Of a DNA stretch of 64,000 bases, positions 8,411 to 18,041 are shown in pieces. The stretch comes from Gluconobacter thailandicus F149-1 = NBRC 100600 (GTDB lineage Bacteria > Pseudomonadota > Alphaproteobacteria > Acetobacterales > Acetobacteraceae): positions 1 through 64,000 of the forward strand of contig NZ_BANH01000061.1 in assembly GCF_000964465.1 (NCBI RefSeq), in the 5' to 3' direction. Numbering within the stretch: position 1 is the first letter of the stretch; each line of letters starts with the position of its first letter. The notes beneath the pieces are model-generated. The model worked only from the letters and a program-made list of their open reading frames with translations, did no database searches and had not been told where the DNA came from. The translations under genes were made by a program, and so were the position numbers.

Positions 8411-10540
8411 TCAGCGAGGGTCCATCATCTTACTAAGGTAGATGGCTTCCAGCGCCCTCTCATGAGCAACCTCGGCCGCGTTGACGGTCCCGGCATGCCC
8501 ACCTTCCGTATCCTCGTAATAGAAGAACGGCATATGCATTTCCTGCAGACGCGCTGCAAACAGACGTGCGTGCACAGGACCAACGCGATCATCACGCGTG
8601 GATGTGAAGATGAAAGGCGTCGGATAATGCATATCGGCCTTGAGCATCTGCACGGGAGATGTCTTTTCCCAGAAGGCCTTGCCTTCAGGCGTGGAGACGC
8701 TTCCATACTCCGCAGCCCATGAAGCACCTGCCGCCATATGTTCGTAATTGAGCATATCCAGAAGCGGAACACCGATGATGGTCGCATTCCACAGTTCGGG
8801 ATGCTGGGTGAACTCTACTCCCATCAGCAGACCACCATTTGAGCGACCACGGATACCCAGCCGCTTGGGAGACGTGATGTTCCGGGCAAACAGGTCTTTG
8901 GCGACAGACGCAAAATCGTCATAGGCATGCTGGCGTCCGGCGTAACGGGCTGCTTCGTGCCAGGCTGGGCCGAATTCGCCGCCTCCGCGGATGTTTGCCA
9001 TCACATAGACGCCACCGCGCTCGAACCACGTGATTCCGAGATCGGGGTGGTAGACAGGCAGATAGGACAGACCAAAGCCACCATAGGCAGTCATCAGCGT
9101 CGGGTTGAGGCTGTTCTTCGTCCAGTTTTTGGCATGCACAATGAAATAGGGCACCTGCGTGCCGTCTGTGCTGGTCGCGAACTGTTGTTCGACGGTTAGT
9201 TTGGACGCGTCGAAGAGGTGTGGCTGGCTATAAAGCAGATGCGTGGTCTGACGAGCCGTATCCACGCTCCAGATCTGCGGAGGCTGGATGAACCCTTCCA
9301 ACTGAAGATAAGCATCCGAACTTCTGGCATCCGATGAAACAATCGTCGCAGCCATGTTTTTCGGCAGCTCTATGGCACGCCCGGCCCAATGCCCACCGTC
9401 GTCACGACGATAGAGCATCAGTTTTGGCTGCACATTGTCGTACAGCACAACAATCAGGCCGTCTTTGGTCGCGGCGATTGCGCCTTCCATCCCATCACCA
9501 ATCGTCTGTTGGGCGGTGGGGGATATGATGACTTCCGGCGAGCCTGGATGCTCGGGATCGATCGCGACGACGCTGTCAGCAGGAATGATGCCATGAGCGG
9601 TCGTCCAGTCCTGCAGAAGATGGAAGACCAGCTGACCATCCTGGTAGCTCAGGCCATCATATTTCTCCGGCATCGGAAGCTGGCTGATATGGAGGGTTTT
9701 CGGGTCCACTCTTTCCACGTCACTGTGGAAAAAATCCTTGTGACGGTCGATCAGAAAGAGCTGGCGCCCCTGCCCGTCCCGCAGGACCATGGGAGCCACT
9801 TCCATATCGCTCGCTGTCCCACGAAAGACGTCCTGTGCCTGAGAAAGGGGCTGTCCCCGCTTCAGGGCACGGACGACATAAGGATAGCCTGAGGTCGTCA
9901 GACCGGCATCTGCTGTTCCCCAGTCCCGGGAAACCAGGAGCATATTTTGGTCGAGCCATGCCACGGCCTGTTTCCCATTCGGAAGAGCAAACCCTTTCGG
10001 GACAAAGCGGTCAGATGACGTGTCGTATTCCCGCAGTTCATGCGCATCTTCACCGGCGTTGGACAAGCCCATCAGGCAACGCTGATCATCCGGCTCAAGG
10101 CAGTTCAGGCCTTCCATGACCCAGTTGGCGTGTTCTGATTTGGAAAGCGCGTCCAGATCAAAGCGTGTTTTCCAGACGGGTTGCCCGGACTGGAAATCAG
10201 ATATGGAAGCGCTTCTCCATATTCCGCGTGTATGAGCTTTGTCCTGCCAGAAATTCCAGATCTCTCCGGCCATCTGGGTTGGGGCTGCCAATCGATCTGG
10301 AGACTGCTGAGCCGCAAGAATGCGGTCATAGAGCGGCTTATACCTCGGGTCCGATGCAAGAGCGTGCTGGGTCTGGGCATTTTCTGCTTTCACCCAGTGA
10401 AGAGCAGATGAGCCATCGACACGCTCAAGCTCTGCGCGGGGTGGTGCCTGTGGTGAGCTCAGGGTCTCAGCCTGAGCTGAGGACACCAGAGGGAAAAGAG
10501 GAAGTAAGAGACAGAGAGCCCGCAGTGCGGAGGGGCGCAT
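8411..10540 (-). CDS. exported prolyl oligopeptidase family serine peptidase (S9A)
   Basis: A 709-residue protein with a Sec signal peptide (MRPSALRALCLLLPLFPLVS, cleavage probably after AQA). The N-terminal two thirds is the beta-propeller, the C-terminal third an alpha/beta hydrolase with S567 in GRSNGG, D651 in STRDDRVGP and H682 in EGGHAG. Prolyl oligopeptidases cleave short peptides after proline; the substrate here is unknown, and a signal peptide suggests a periplasmic enzyme that processes small peptides. It is transcribed alone, between rpsU (divergent side) and motA. Confidence 0.93.
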   Translation of the reverse strand: MRPSALRALCLLLPLFPLVSSAQAETLSSPQAPPRAELERVDGSSALHWVKAENAQTQHALASDPRYKPLYDRILAAQQSPDRLAAPTQMAGEIWNFWQDKAHTRGIWRSASISDFQSGQPVWKTRFDLDALSKSEHANWVMEGLNCLEPDDQRCLMGLSNAGEDAHELREYDTSSDRFVPKGFALPNGKQAVAWLDQNMLLVSRDWGTADAGLTTSGYPYVVRALKRGQPLSQAQDVFRGTASDMEVAPMVLRDGQGRQLFLIDRHKDFFHSDVERVDPKTLHISQLPMPEKYDGLSYQDGQLVFHLLQDWTTAHGIIPADSVVAIDPEHPGSPEVIISPTAQQTIGDGMEGAIAATKDGLIVVLYDNVQPKLMLYRRDDGGHWAGRAIELPKNMAATIVSSDARSSDAYLQLEGFIQPPQIWSVDTARQTTHLLYSQPHLFDASKLTVEQQFATSTDGTQVPYFIVHAKNWTKNSLNPTLMTAYGGFGLSYLPVYHPDLGITWFERGGVYVMANIRGGGEFGPAWHEAARYAGRQHAYDDFASVAKDLFARNITSPKRLGIRGRSNGGLLMGVEFTQHPELWNATIIGVPLLDMLNYEHMAAGASWAAEYGSVSTPEGKAFWEKTSPVQMLKADMHYPTPFIFTSTRDDRVGPVHARLFAARLQEMHMPFFYYEDTEGGHAGTVNAAEVAHERALEAIYLSKMMDPR

Positions 10541-10597
10541 GCCTGATCCTTTCGGCCGCCATTCATGATAATGACGGCATCGTAAAGGTCACGCCCG

Positions 10598-10633
10598 GGA
10601 AAACAACCTCAGTTTACGGCAACCGCACTGAGG
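10598..10633 (-). terminator. intrinsic terminator at the end of motA
   Basis: On the minus strand CCTCAGT (10627-10633) pairs with ACTGAGG (10607-10613) around a 13-base loop, followed by TTGTTTT. The stem overlaps the motA stop codon. Confidence 0.55.
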
Positions 10634-11475
10634 GATTCCTCAACTTCCTGGAAAGTTGGCATCAGGTCCGACGGGATGCTTTTACGCCCGATTTCCACAC
10701 TGACCTGCGGGGCATTTCCCTGAAGATGGGCCACGATAACGGACCGGACCAGATCAAGATATGAGGCCTCCTCTTCCACGACGCCTCCAAGCCGCCCGGC
10801 GATGGGCGCGACAATACCGTAGGCCAGAAGAATACCGAGGAAGGTTCCGACAAGGGCACCGGCAATCATCTCACCCAACACAATGGGAGGCTTGCTGATG
10901 GAAGCCATCGTTTTGATGACGCCCAGCACTGCCGCCACAATCCCCAGAGCTGGCAGAGCATCGGACACGGACTGAAGAGCATGTGGAAGATGCATTTCCT
11001 CACGGAGGTTTTTCTTCAACTCACGCCCCATGACGTCATCCATCTGAAACGGATCTGTTGCGTTCATTCCGGCCATACGGAGGTAATCGCAGATAAATGA
11101 GCAAACATGCTCGTTGTCGCGGATTTTGGGAAAAGCTCCGAAGACCGTACTGCCTTGTGGATCTTCAATATGGCTTTCAATCGCCATCATGCCCTTGGCT
11201 GCGGCGAGCTTCGTCACATGAAACAGCAGACCCAACAGCTCCAGATAATCCTGACGCGTGTACTGGGAGCCTTTCATGGCCTTTTTGATCCCTGCGGGAA
11301 GGTGCTTCACTGCACCGATGGAGTTGGCCATCACGAACGTACCAACTGCTGCCCCAAGAATTGTCAGGAGTTCGAAAGGCATTGATGCGAGCAGTGGCCC
11401 GATGGCTCCCCCAGACGCGACGAATGACCCGAAGACGCACGCAAGGACAACGCCCAGACCGATAAGAATAAACAT
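10609..11475 (-). CDS. motA: flagellar motor stator protein MotA
   Basis: A 288-residue inner-membrane protein with four hydrophobic segments (two near the start, two after residue 165) and a large cytoplasmic loop. The segment YLRMAGMNATDPFQMDDVM and the ALPALGIVAAVLGVIKTM transmembrane region are typical of MotA. With MotB it forms the proton channel that drives flagellar rotation. It lies 26 bp after motB on the same strand; no other flagellar gene is in the window, so the stator genes stand apart from the flagellar cluster. Confidence 0.95.
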   Translation of the reverse strand: MFILIGLGVVLACVFGSFVASGGAIGPLLASMPFELLTILGAAVGTFVMANSIGAVKHLPAGIKKAMKGSQYTRQDYLELLGLLFHVTKLAAAKGMMAIESHIEDPQGSTVFGAFPKIRDNEHVCSFICDYLRMAGMNATDPFQMDDVMGRELKKNLREEMHLPHALQSVSDALPALGIVAAVLGVIKTMASISKPPIVLGEMIAGALVGTFLGILLAYGIVAPIAGRLGGVVEEEASYLDLVRSVIVAHLQGNAPQVSVEIGRKSIPSDLMPTFQEVEESLSAVAVN

Positions 11476-11501
11476 TCAGATTTTTCCTGACTGGCGAAGG
11501 A

Positions 11502-12431
11502 TTACGGCTGATCCGGGGAAAGAACGAGAACAACACGCCTGTTTCGGGCGCTGAGAGGATTGGCGGGATCAAACAGGTTACGATCTGCGTATCCTGTGAC
11601 GGCTTTCAGTCGTCTGTCAGGGAAGCCATTGCGCACAAGGATATCGCGCGCGGTCACAGCCCGGTCACTGGACAGGCTCCAGTTCCCGGGCTGACCGGGG
11701 CGATATGGGGCCGCGTCTGTATAGCCACTGACGGACAGGCGCCCTGGAAGCTTTTCCAGATAGGGCGCAATCAGTTTCAGCAGATCCGAAGCATGTCGCG
11801 TAGGAGTGGCAGAGCCGAGTGCGAACATGGGCTGATGGTCAGAGTCCGCAATTTCCACGTGTAGCCCATCATCACCCACCTTGACCGACACCTGAGAGCG
11901 CACATCGGCCAGCTGCGGCGAAGCATCCAAAGCCTTGCTGATCTGCGCTGCGGCATGACTTAACTCAGCCTCCTGCGCCTCTTGTCCATCCGGAGTTGCG
12001 GGAGGTTGACCAAGCTGGATCTGCTGATCATGAAGAACGACAATTCGAGTACTGCGATCCCCTGCATCCCTGTTCAAAAGATGGTTTGTGCCAGGAGCGC
12101 CGTTATCCGGTTGGGCACCGGCCGGATCTCCCGGATGAATGGCAGCCGACTTCGGGGTGGAGGCTACCGGCTCCGGAACCAGATGAAGTACATTTTCGGC
12201 AGGGGGTGGAATATCCTGCTGGACCGCCATGGGATTAAAGAAATTTGCAATGCCTTTACGCTGTTCTTCTGTAGTGGCGTTGATGAGCCACATCACGAGA
12301 AAGAACGCCATCATGGCTGTTACAAAATCGGCGTAAGCAATCTTCCAGCTTCCGCCGTGATGGCCACCCTCCACCACTTCAAAGCGCTTGATAATGATCT
12401 TGCGCTCGTCCTTGCCACCTGCTTTCGACAT
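11502..12431 (-). CDS. motB: flagellar motor stator protein MotB
   Basis: A 309-residue protein with a short basic cytoplasmic N-terminus, one transmembrane helix (about 32-51, AYADFVTAMMAFFLVMWLIN) containing the proton-carrying Asp at D35, and a C-terminal OmpA/MotB peptidoglycan-binding domain (about 175-305) with SVSGYTDAAPYRPG and LSSDRAVTARDIL. The linker between them (60-150) is Pro/Ala-rich and longer than in enteric MotB. It precedes motA, reversed from the usual motA-motB order. Confidence 0.95.
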   Translation of the reverse strand: MSKAGGKDERKIIIKRFEVVEGGHHGGSWKIAYADFVTAMMAFFLVMWLINATTEEQRKGIANFFNPMAVQQDIPPPAENVLHLVPEPVASTPKSAAIHPGDPAGAQPDNGAPGTNHLLNRDAGDRSTRIVVLHDQQIQLGQPPATPDGQEAQEAELSHAAAQISKALDASPQLADVRSQVSVKVGDDGLHVEIADSDHQPMFALGSATPTRHASDLLKLIAPYLEKLPGRLSVSGYTDAAPYRPGQPGNWSLSSDRAVTARDILVRNGFPDRRLKAVTGYADRNLFDPANPLSARNRRVVLVLSPDQP

Positions 12432-12481
12432 TCCACCTCCTGAGAGATCTCAAGTATGGCAGTCAAAGGTTAAGGAGAGCT

Positions 12482-13879
12482 TTAAGAGTGACGTGGCAAC
12501 TGCACGCCAAGAGGGTTTTTCACCACCGTCATCCGATAGCAGCGCACCGTCTGCCCGTGACTTTCGCGACATAAAACATCGGCCGGCAGTGGTGCCGGGA
12601 TATGGTGTATTTCTTCGACCTGAAGCCCTTTATCGGTCTGCACAACAGGGAGGCGAAACAGGCTCCACCGACGATCTGTTCCCAGAACATCCAGATGAGA
12701 CTGATTGAATGCCAGCTGGGACGCGAGACCGTAATCTTCCGCCATAAAGACTGTAGCTCCCTGCGCTACAGCCCGCTCTTCCAGCTTCTGACTGAACTCT
12801 GGCCATCCACCGGTCTGGCGTTGAACCGGATCTTTTGCTGGCGGCAGCGGCAATGGTGCAAATGCAGCCTGCACATAGACAAGCGCCGTCACGACAAGAC
12901 CGCTGATCGCAGCCCAGCGAATACGTCTTCCCGCCTCTATCGCCGCCAGGGCAAGGACGGGATACACGACAGCAGGCCAGTTCGCCTGAACGCGGTCTCC
13001 AAAGGCGTGAAAAATGAACACGGCCAGTGGAAGAGTACCGAGCCATCCAAGAAGTCTGTTGCGCTTGAAACAGGCCCAGAGTCCCATTACGAACAGACCG
13101 AATATCAAGGGTGTGGCCAGGCCAATCTGCCCCCCCAGAAGTTCTGATAAAAACTGTATTGCCCGAGCAGGATGCCAGTCCCCCGCACGTCCTCCCTGCT
13201 TGAGCAGGCTCGCCCAGTGGTGGGCCGCGTTCCAGTACAGAACCGGGACCGTTGCGGCTAACAGAACCGGAATGGCGAGCCATGGACCGGGCTGTTTTCT
13301 CAATGCAGGCGAGAACACCACAGTGCCACCAAACCCCAGCCCGATCAGAACTGCCGTATATTTCGAATCAAATGCCAGCCCCAACAGCATACCGGCCAGC
13401 AACCACCATCCGAGGGCTCTGCTAGCAGGCTGGCTGACTGCTTTGCCTATGGCGTACAACGCCAGAGAGACAAAGAATACCAATGGCGTATCGGGCGTCA
13501 TGGTAGCAGCGCCCAGTCCCAGCATCAGGGTCGCGTTCAACAGAAGAACAGCCTGAAAGCCGGACAGCGGCCATGGTCGAGAGGGGAGCAGCAGCCTGGC
13601 GGCATGGAATAACGCCCAGCTTCCCGGCAAAACAGAGAGAGGCCCCAGAAAACGTACCCCGAGAGGTGTGTCTCCGGCAATCCAGGTTCCGATCTTTATC
13701 CAGAGAGCAACCATGAACGGATGGTCAAAATATCCCATCTGTAAATGGCGAGACCAGACCCAGTAGTAGGCTTCATCCGGTGTCAGGGGCAGAATGGCAG
13801 CCAGTGTGAGGCGTATAGCCGTAAGCACGGCCAGAAATGCCCAGAACATTTCACACGTACGCACCTTGACGGCTGGCAT
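12482..13879 (-). CDS. ArnT/PMT-like glycosyltransferase (family 39)
   Basis: A 465-residue multispanning protein. The first periplasmic loop has the PMT_2 signature LTPDEAYYWVWSRHL...YFDHPF, whose acidic residue pair is catalytic in ArnT-like enzymes that transfer sugars from polyprenyl phosphate. About eleven hydrophobic stretches follow. Its start is 1 bp from the stop of the GT2-GtrA gene, which could make the polyprenyl-phosphate-sugar donor, so the two probably act in sequence. Likely acceptors are lipid A, LPS or a hopanoid-type lipid, but this is inference. Confidence 0.88.
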   Translation of the reverse strand: MPAVKVRTCEMFWAFLAVLTAIRLTLAAILPLTPDEAYYWVWSRHLQMGYFDHPFMVALWIKIGTWIAGDTPLGVRFLGPLSVLPGSWALFHAARLLLPSRPWPLSGFQAVLLLNATLMLGLGAATMTPDTPLVFFVSLALYAIGKAVSQPASRALGWWLLAGMLLGLAFDSKYTAVLIGLGFGGTVVFSPALRKQPGPWLAIPVLLAATVPVLYWNAAHHWASLLKQGGRAGDWHPARAIQFLSELLGGQIGLATPLIFGLFVMGLWACFKRNRLLGWLGTLPLAVFIFHAFGDRVQANWPAVVYPVLALAAIEAGRRIRWAAISGLVVTALVYVQAAFAPLPLPPAKDPVQRQTGGWPEFSQKLEERAVAQGATVFMAEDYGLASQLAFNQSHLDVLGTDRRWSLFRLPVVQTDKGLQVEEIHHIPAPLPADVLCRESHGQTVRCYRMTVVKNPLGVQLPRHS

Positions 13880-13880
13880 C

Positions 13881-14996
13881 TCAGCGCCAGATCAGGGTTG
13901 AAGAGACCGCATAATTCCAGACCACGCCAATAACCGCTCCGGCTGCAGACGCGCGATCCCAGTGTCCATGACCTACGTTGTGTAAAACCAGCCGGGCGAC
14001 ACCGATATTGGCGAACACACCGAAGGAACACACCGCAGCGAATAGTGCAAAACCCCGCCACATCCGCGCCCCCTTGAGGCGACGGTCATGGTAGGTCAGA
14101 CGATTATTGAGAAGGAAGTTGGTCAGAATGGCAACGGCCGTACCCACGAGTTGGGACTGGGAGAAATCCATTCCCGCCATACGTGCCAGTTGCATGACCA
14201 CAACATTCACTACGACGCCAACCAGTCCAACCAGCGCAAACGCCAGAAACCGTGTTGGCAGCCAGCCATGTGTGAGCTTGTCGAGCAGCATGGTTGCAAA
14301 CTGAAGCAGCACGACGACGTCCAGCTTGCTTTCGCCCGCGACCCTTGGTCGGAAAACAAACGGCACTTCGGTGATTGTCGTATCTTTGGGCGCAGACATG
14401 ACAAGATCCAGCAGGATCTTGAACCCCGTGCCAGATAGTTTTGGAAGGATCGCCGTGAAGAGATCCCGTCTCATGGCAAAGAAACCACTCATGGGATCTG
14501 TCAGAGGATGAGGCAGGACTGCCTGGGCTGCGCGAATCCCGGTATCCGACAGCATATGGCGCCAATGTCCAGCAAGACCGGCATTGTCGCCGCCTTCCAC
14601 ATGCCGGCTGCCGACGACCATTTGCGATCCGGCATCAAGAGCCGCAAGCATTTTCGGAAGAACGCCTTCGTCGTGCTGAAGATCTCCATCCATGACCGCC
14701 ACATACGTCGCGCTGGATGAAAGAAACCCCTCTATGACGGCAGAGGACAGCCCTCGCCGTCCGACGCGCCGTATTACACGAACGCGAGGGTCATGAGCAG
14801 CAATGGCGGAGACACGGGCAGCGGTGCCATCAGGGGAGTTGTCATCAACGAAGATGACTTCCCAGTATTCATCAGCAATGACACGGCTCAGAGCCGCAAC
14901 CATGGGAGCGACGTTCTCTGCTTCGTTGTAGCAGGGAACGATGATGCTCAACCGTGCGGGCAAAAGGAGATCTGTTCTTTCAGATCCCAGAGCCAT
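13881..14996 (-). CDS. DPM1-like GT2 glycosyltransferase fused to GtrA membrane domain
   Basis: A 371-residue fusion. Residues 15-240 are a GT2 catalytic domain of the dolichol-phosphate-mannose synthase type: LSIIVPCYNEAENV, VDDNSPDGT, and the metal-binding DGDLQHDEG. Residues 245-370 contain four hydrophobic helices of the GtrA family, including NFLLNNRLTYHDRR. Such proteins put a hexose on polyprenyl phosphate and help present it across the membrane. The start ATG overlaps the stop of the Lrp gene (TGATG) and the GT39 gene follows at once, so this is a three-gene unit. Confidence 0.92.
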   Translation of the reverse strand: MALGSERTDLLLPARLSIIVPCYNEAENVAPMVAALSRVIADEYWEVIFVDDNSPDGTAARVSAIAAHDPRVRVIRRVGRRGLSSAVIEGFLSSSATYVAVMDGDLQHDEGVLPKMLAALDAGSQMVVGSRHVEGGDNAGLAGHWRHMLSDTGIRAAQAVLPHPLTDPMSGFFAMRRDLFTAILPKLSGTGFKILLDLVMSAPKDTTITEVPFVFRPRVAGESKLDVVVLLQFATMLLDKLTHGWLPTRFLAFALVGLVGVVVNVVVMQLARMAGMDFSQSQLVGTAVAILTNFLLNNRLTYHDRRLKGARMWRGFALFAAVCSFGVFANIGVARLVLHNVGHGHWDRASAAGAVIGVVWNYAVSSTLIWR

Positions 14997-15478
14997 CAGA
15001 TGGGGACCCCAGCCAGATCCCGGCTGGTATGAATGGTCTGAAGGGTCTGGACGCGAACAACATGCACGCTGTCTGTCAGGCGACGGGTCAGGATGTTCTG
15101 GTGAGCGGCATCACGGGCAACAAGACGAACCAGGAAATCCCCGCCACCGCGGATCATGTGACATTCCCGCGTTTCGGGCCAAGCCCCAACCTGAGCCTCG
15201 AAAGCTTCGAGAACACTTCCTTTCTGACTGTCGAGTCCTATCAGGGCATAGAAATTAAGAGACCATCCCAGAAGCGGGGCATCCACCTCGGCATGATAGC
15301 CCTTGATGATTCCCAGTTCTTCCAGGCGCCTGACACGCCGCAGACAGGGAGGCGCAGAAATACCAGCCCGTCGGGCCAGCTCCACATTGGTCATACGGCC
15401 ATCTGCCTGAAGCTCGGCGATAATCTGCCGGTCAATGGCATCCAGTTCAACGGGGATAGGAGAGAGAGAAGCGTTCAT
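14996..15478 (-). CDS. Lrp/AsnC family transcriptional regulator
   Basis: A 160-residue protein started at MNASLSPIPVELDAIDRQI (ATG 15476-15478). The HTH is at about 14-60 (IIAELQADGRMTNVELARRAGIS, here split by family landmarks PPCLRRVRRLEE), and the C-terminal RAM effector-binding domain follows (GVEV-like ECHMIRGGGDFLVRLVARD). It is divergent from trxB (98-bp spacer) and translationally linked to the glycosyltransferase pair. Whether it regulates those genes is not visible. Confidence 0.92.
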   Translation of the reverse strand: MNASLSPIPVELDAIDRQIIAELQADGRMTNVELARRAGISAPPCLRRVRRLEELGIIKGYHAEVDAPLLGWSLNFYALIGLDSQKGSVLEAFEAQVGAWPETRECHMIRGGGDFLVRLVARDAAHQNILTRRLTDSVHVVRVQTLQTIHTSRDLAGVPI

Positions 15479-15576
15479 TTGAATCTGACGTATATGGCAG
15501 GAGGTGGCGTCCGCAAAGATGGCACATGCGTCTGAAACCTTTATATGAAGGGTCAAAACACGGACGAGGATCAATC

Positions 15577-16551
15577 ATGCCTGAAATCCATCATACGGAC
15601 CTTCTGGTCGTAGGCGCGGGCCCTGCTGGTTACACTGCCGCCATTTACGCCGCACGTGCCAGCCTGAAACCGATTCTCGTCACGGGTCTTCAGCCGGGTG
15701 GCCAGCTGACAATCACAACAGATGTCGAGAATTATCCCGGATTTGCCGCTCCGGTTCAGGGGCCATGGCTCATGGAGCAGATGCGGGAGCAGGCAGAGCA
15801 CGTTGGCACGCGCCTGATTTACGATCTCATCACGGAAGCAGATCTCAAGAGCGGACCGGCCTCGGATGGTTATTTCCGTCTCAAAGGCGATTCTGGTGAC
15901 GAGTATCATGCCCGGACTGTCGTGATCGCAACAGGGGCACAGGCCAAGTGGCTGGGCCTCGAGTCGGAAAAGCGGCTGCAGGCTGGTGGCGTCTCCGCCT
16001 GCGCGACCTGCGACGGCTTCTTCTACCGTGGCAAAACCGTTGCCGTGATTGGTGGAGGCAACACGGCCGTCGAAGAGGCCCTGTACCTCACACATCATGC
16101 TGACAGGGTTCATCTCATTCATCGTCGGGATGGACTGAGGGCAGAGCGGATTTTGCAGGAGCGCCTTTTCGCGAATCCGAAAATTGAACTCCACTGGGAT
16201 CAGGCAGTTGAAGAAGTTCTGGGCGCGGGCTCCCCGGAAGTCGTCTGCGGCGTCAAACTCAAGAACACCCAGACAGGTGAGATCTCCACACTCGCCGTGG
16301 ATGGTGTCTTCGTGGCCATTGGCCATACCCCGAATACGGGACCATTCCGCCGTGAAGTGGATTGTGACGAAGACGGGTATATCCTGACCGAAGCGGGTGG
16401 AACCGCAACTTCCGTTGAGGGTGTTTTTGCTGCCGGCGACATTCAGGATCGCATTTACAGGCAGGCCGTCACTGCTGCCGGAACCGGTTGCATGGCTGCA
16501 CTGGAAGCAGAACGATATCTTTCTGGCATACCTGCTATGACAAAAACTTGA
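15577..16551 (+). CDS. trxB: thioredoxin-disulfide reductase
   Basis: NADPH-dependent flavoenzyme that reduces thioredoxin. The start at MPEIHHTDLL gives 324 residues, with FAD motif GAGPAGYTAA near residue 13, redox pair C142-C145 in ACATCDG, NADPH motif GGGNTAVEEA near 160 and the C-terminal FAD motif GVFAAGD. An in-frame start at 15526 would add 17 residues that overlap the divergent lrp leader and are not family-like. Confidence 0.97.
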   Translation: MPEIHHTDLLVVGAGPAGYTAAIYAARASLKPILVTGLQPGGQLTITTDVENYPGFAAPVQGPWLMEQMREQAEHVGTRLIYDLITEADLKSGPASDGYFRLKGDSGDEYHARTVVIATGAQAKWLGLESEKRLQAGGVSACATCDGFFYRGKTVAVIGGGNTAVEEALYLTHHADRVHLIHRRDGLRAERILQERLFANPKIELHWDQAVEEVLGAGSPEVVCGVKLKNTQTGEISTLAVDGVFVAIGHTPNTGPFRREVDCDEDGYILTEAGGTATSVEGVFAAGDIQDRIYRQAVTAAGTGCMAALEAERYLSGIPAMTKT

Positions 16552-16668
16552 CCCTCGCCCCAGGTTAAGACAGTTTCGTCCCTTCAACGACACACTGCAA
16601 AAATAACGCCAGGTGACATGGGCAAGAAGGACGAAGACCGACGCGCCAGCGATCGGGGAGACCACCAC

Positions 16669-17565
16669 ATGGACTGGGACAAGCTGCGTATTTTCCACGC
16701 AGTCGCTGAAGCCGGATCCTTCACCCATGCGGGCGACAGACTGAATCTCAGTCAGTCTGCCGTCTCGCGGCAGATTTCCGCACTGGAAGAAGTGTTAAGG
16801 GTACCGCTGTTTCATCGGCATGCCCGCGGCCTCATCCTGACGGAACAGGGTGAAGTTCTGAACCGGACCGTACGGGAAGTTTTCTCGAAGCTGGCTCTGA
16901 CGCAGGCTTTCCTTAGCGAGAGCAAGGAGCGTGCGGCTGGAAAGATCAAGATTACGACCACGACCGGCTTCGGCCTCTCATGGCTGTCCCCGCGACTGCA
17001 TCGCTTTCTGGAAATGCATCCTGATATTGAGGTTACGCTTCTTCTTGAAGATGCGGATCTCGATCTTGGAATGCGTGAAGCAGATGTGGCTATTCGTCTG
17101 CATCCACCTACGCAGCCCGATCTTGTTCAGCGGCATCTCGCCAATTTCCCCATGCCAATCTATGCAAGCCCGGATTATCTGGAGCGTTACGGCACGCCGA
17201 CCAATCTGCGGGAACTGGCAGAACATCAAATCATAGGCTTTGCGGGACGCCACCTGCCCTTGCCCAATGTTAACTGGATGCTGGATCTTTTGCGGCACGA
17301 AGGGCTTGCCCATCACGGAAGCCGGTTGGCCATCAACAACATTGCCGCTGTCGCCAACGCTATTTCATCGGGCACGGGGATTGGGTCTCTGCCGCTTTAT
17401 ACTGCGGCGTCCTACTCCAACCTGGTTCGCGTTCTGCCAGATCAGCCGGTTCCTCTGGTGGAGGCTTATTTCGTCTATCCGGAAGAACTTCGTACATCCA
17501 AGAGAATCGCCGTATTCAGGGACTTTCTGCTGACTGAAATCAGCAGCCTCAAAGGACAGGAATAA
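16669..17565 (+). CDS. LysR-family transcriptional regulator
   Basis: The 298-residue product from ATG 16669 begins directly with the LysR HTH (MDWDKLRIFHAVAEAGSF, recognition helix SQSAVSRQISALEE). The effector-binding domain covers about 90-295. A start at 16618 would add 17 charged residues. It follows trxB on the same strand with 117 bp between them. The target is not evident; no divergent gene lies next to it. Confidence 0.92.
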   Translation: MDWDKLRIFHAVAEAGSFTHAGDRLNLSQSAVSRQISALEEVLRVPLFHRHARGLILTEQGEVLNRTVREVFSKLALTQAFLSESKERAAGKIKITTTTGFGLSWLSPRLHRFLEMHPDIEVTLLLEDADLDLGMREADVAIRLHPPTQPDLVQRHLANFPMPIYASPDYLERYGTPTNLRELAEHQIIGFAGRHLPLPNVNWMLDLLRHEGLAHHGSRLAINNIAAVANAISSGTGIGSLPLYTAASYSNLVRVLPDQPVPLVEAYFVYPEELRTSKRIAVFRDFLLTEISSLKGQE

Positions 17566-17585
17566 TCAGTCCAGACGCCGTCGGC

Positions 17586-17918
17586 TCAGCCGCGGCGTCC
17601 GTGCTCCAGGGTGCAGGCGTGCTGATCTGCCGAGGACCGAAAGACAGCCTCCCCAATGGGAGCAAAACTGTTGGAATGCCCAAGGTGACCTTTTCCCGGA
17701 CTGGCTTTGAGAAAAATCAGTCCAGCCTGGGATCGATAGCAGGGTGCGCCTGAACTCTTCTGAAGGATCACTCGCGGCGCGACATACCTGCTCGTGGGGT
17801 GCACAGATTGTTGGGTATGGGAAGACGATGCCGCAAAACATGGCTGCACGAATGTACCAACGCCAAGAGCCACCCACAGGAAAATCATTACAGAGCGCAA
17901 GGAAATTTCTCTCCACAT
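17586..17918 (-). CDS. small putative exported protein
   Basis: A 110-residue frame with a plausible signal sequence (SVMIFLWVALGVGTFVQPCF, cleavage after CFA) and a basic mature part of about 80 residues with two cysteines. I recognise no domain. It lies downstream of ihfB on the same strand and converges with the LysR gene. An overlapping frame (17566-17916) exists, but this one is favoured because of the signal peptide. The true start could be Met-11 (17888). It may be a real secreted protein or a chance frame. Confidence 0.45.
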   Translation of the reverse strand: MWREISLRSVMIFLWVALGVGTFVQPCFAASSSHTQQSVHPTSRYVAPRVILQKSSGAPCYRSQAGLIFLKASPGKGHLGHSNSFAPIGEAVFRSSADQHACTLEHGRRG

Positions 17919-18041
17919 GGCGGAGAGAATACCCTATTTGAACGCATTCCCCGCGTCCAAATAAGAGCCTGCCGGCAATCCTTCACGAAATGATGCAAGG
18001 ATAGCACAACAGGGCGCGGTGCGAGGAAACGCGCCAGCGCG

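Noticed and set aside
12470-12485. TTAA...TTAA upstream of motB as a CtrA site
   Set aside because: The spacing is eight bases, not seven, and it lies at the 3' end of the GT39 gene, so support is weak.
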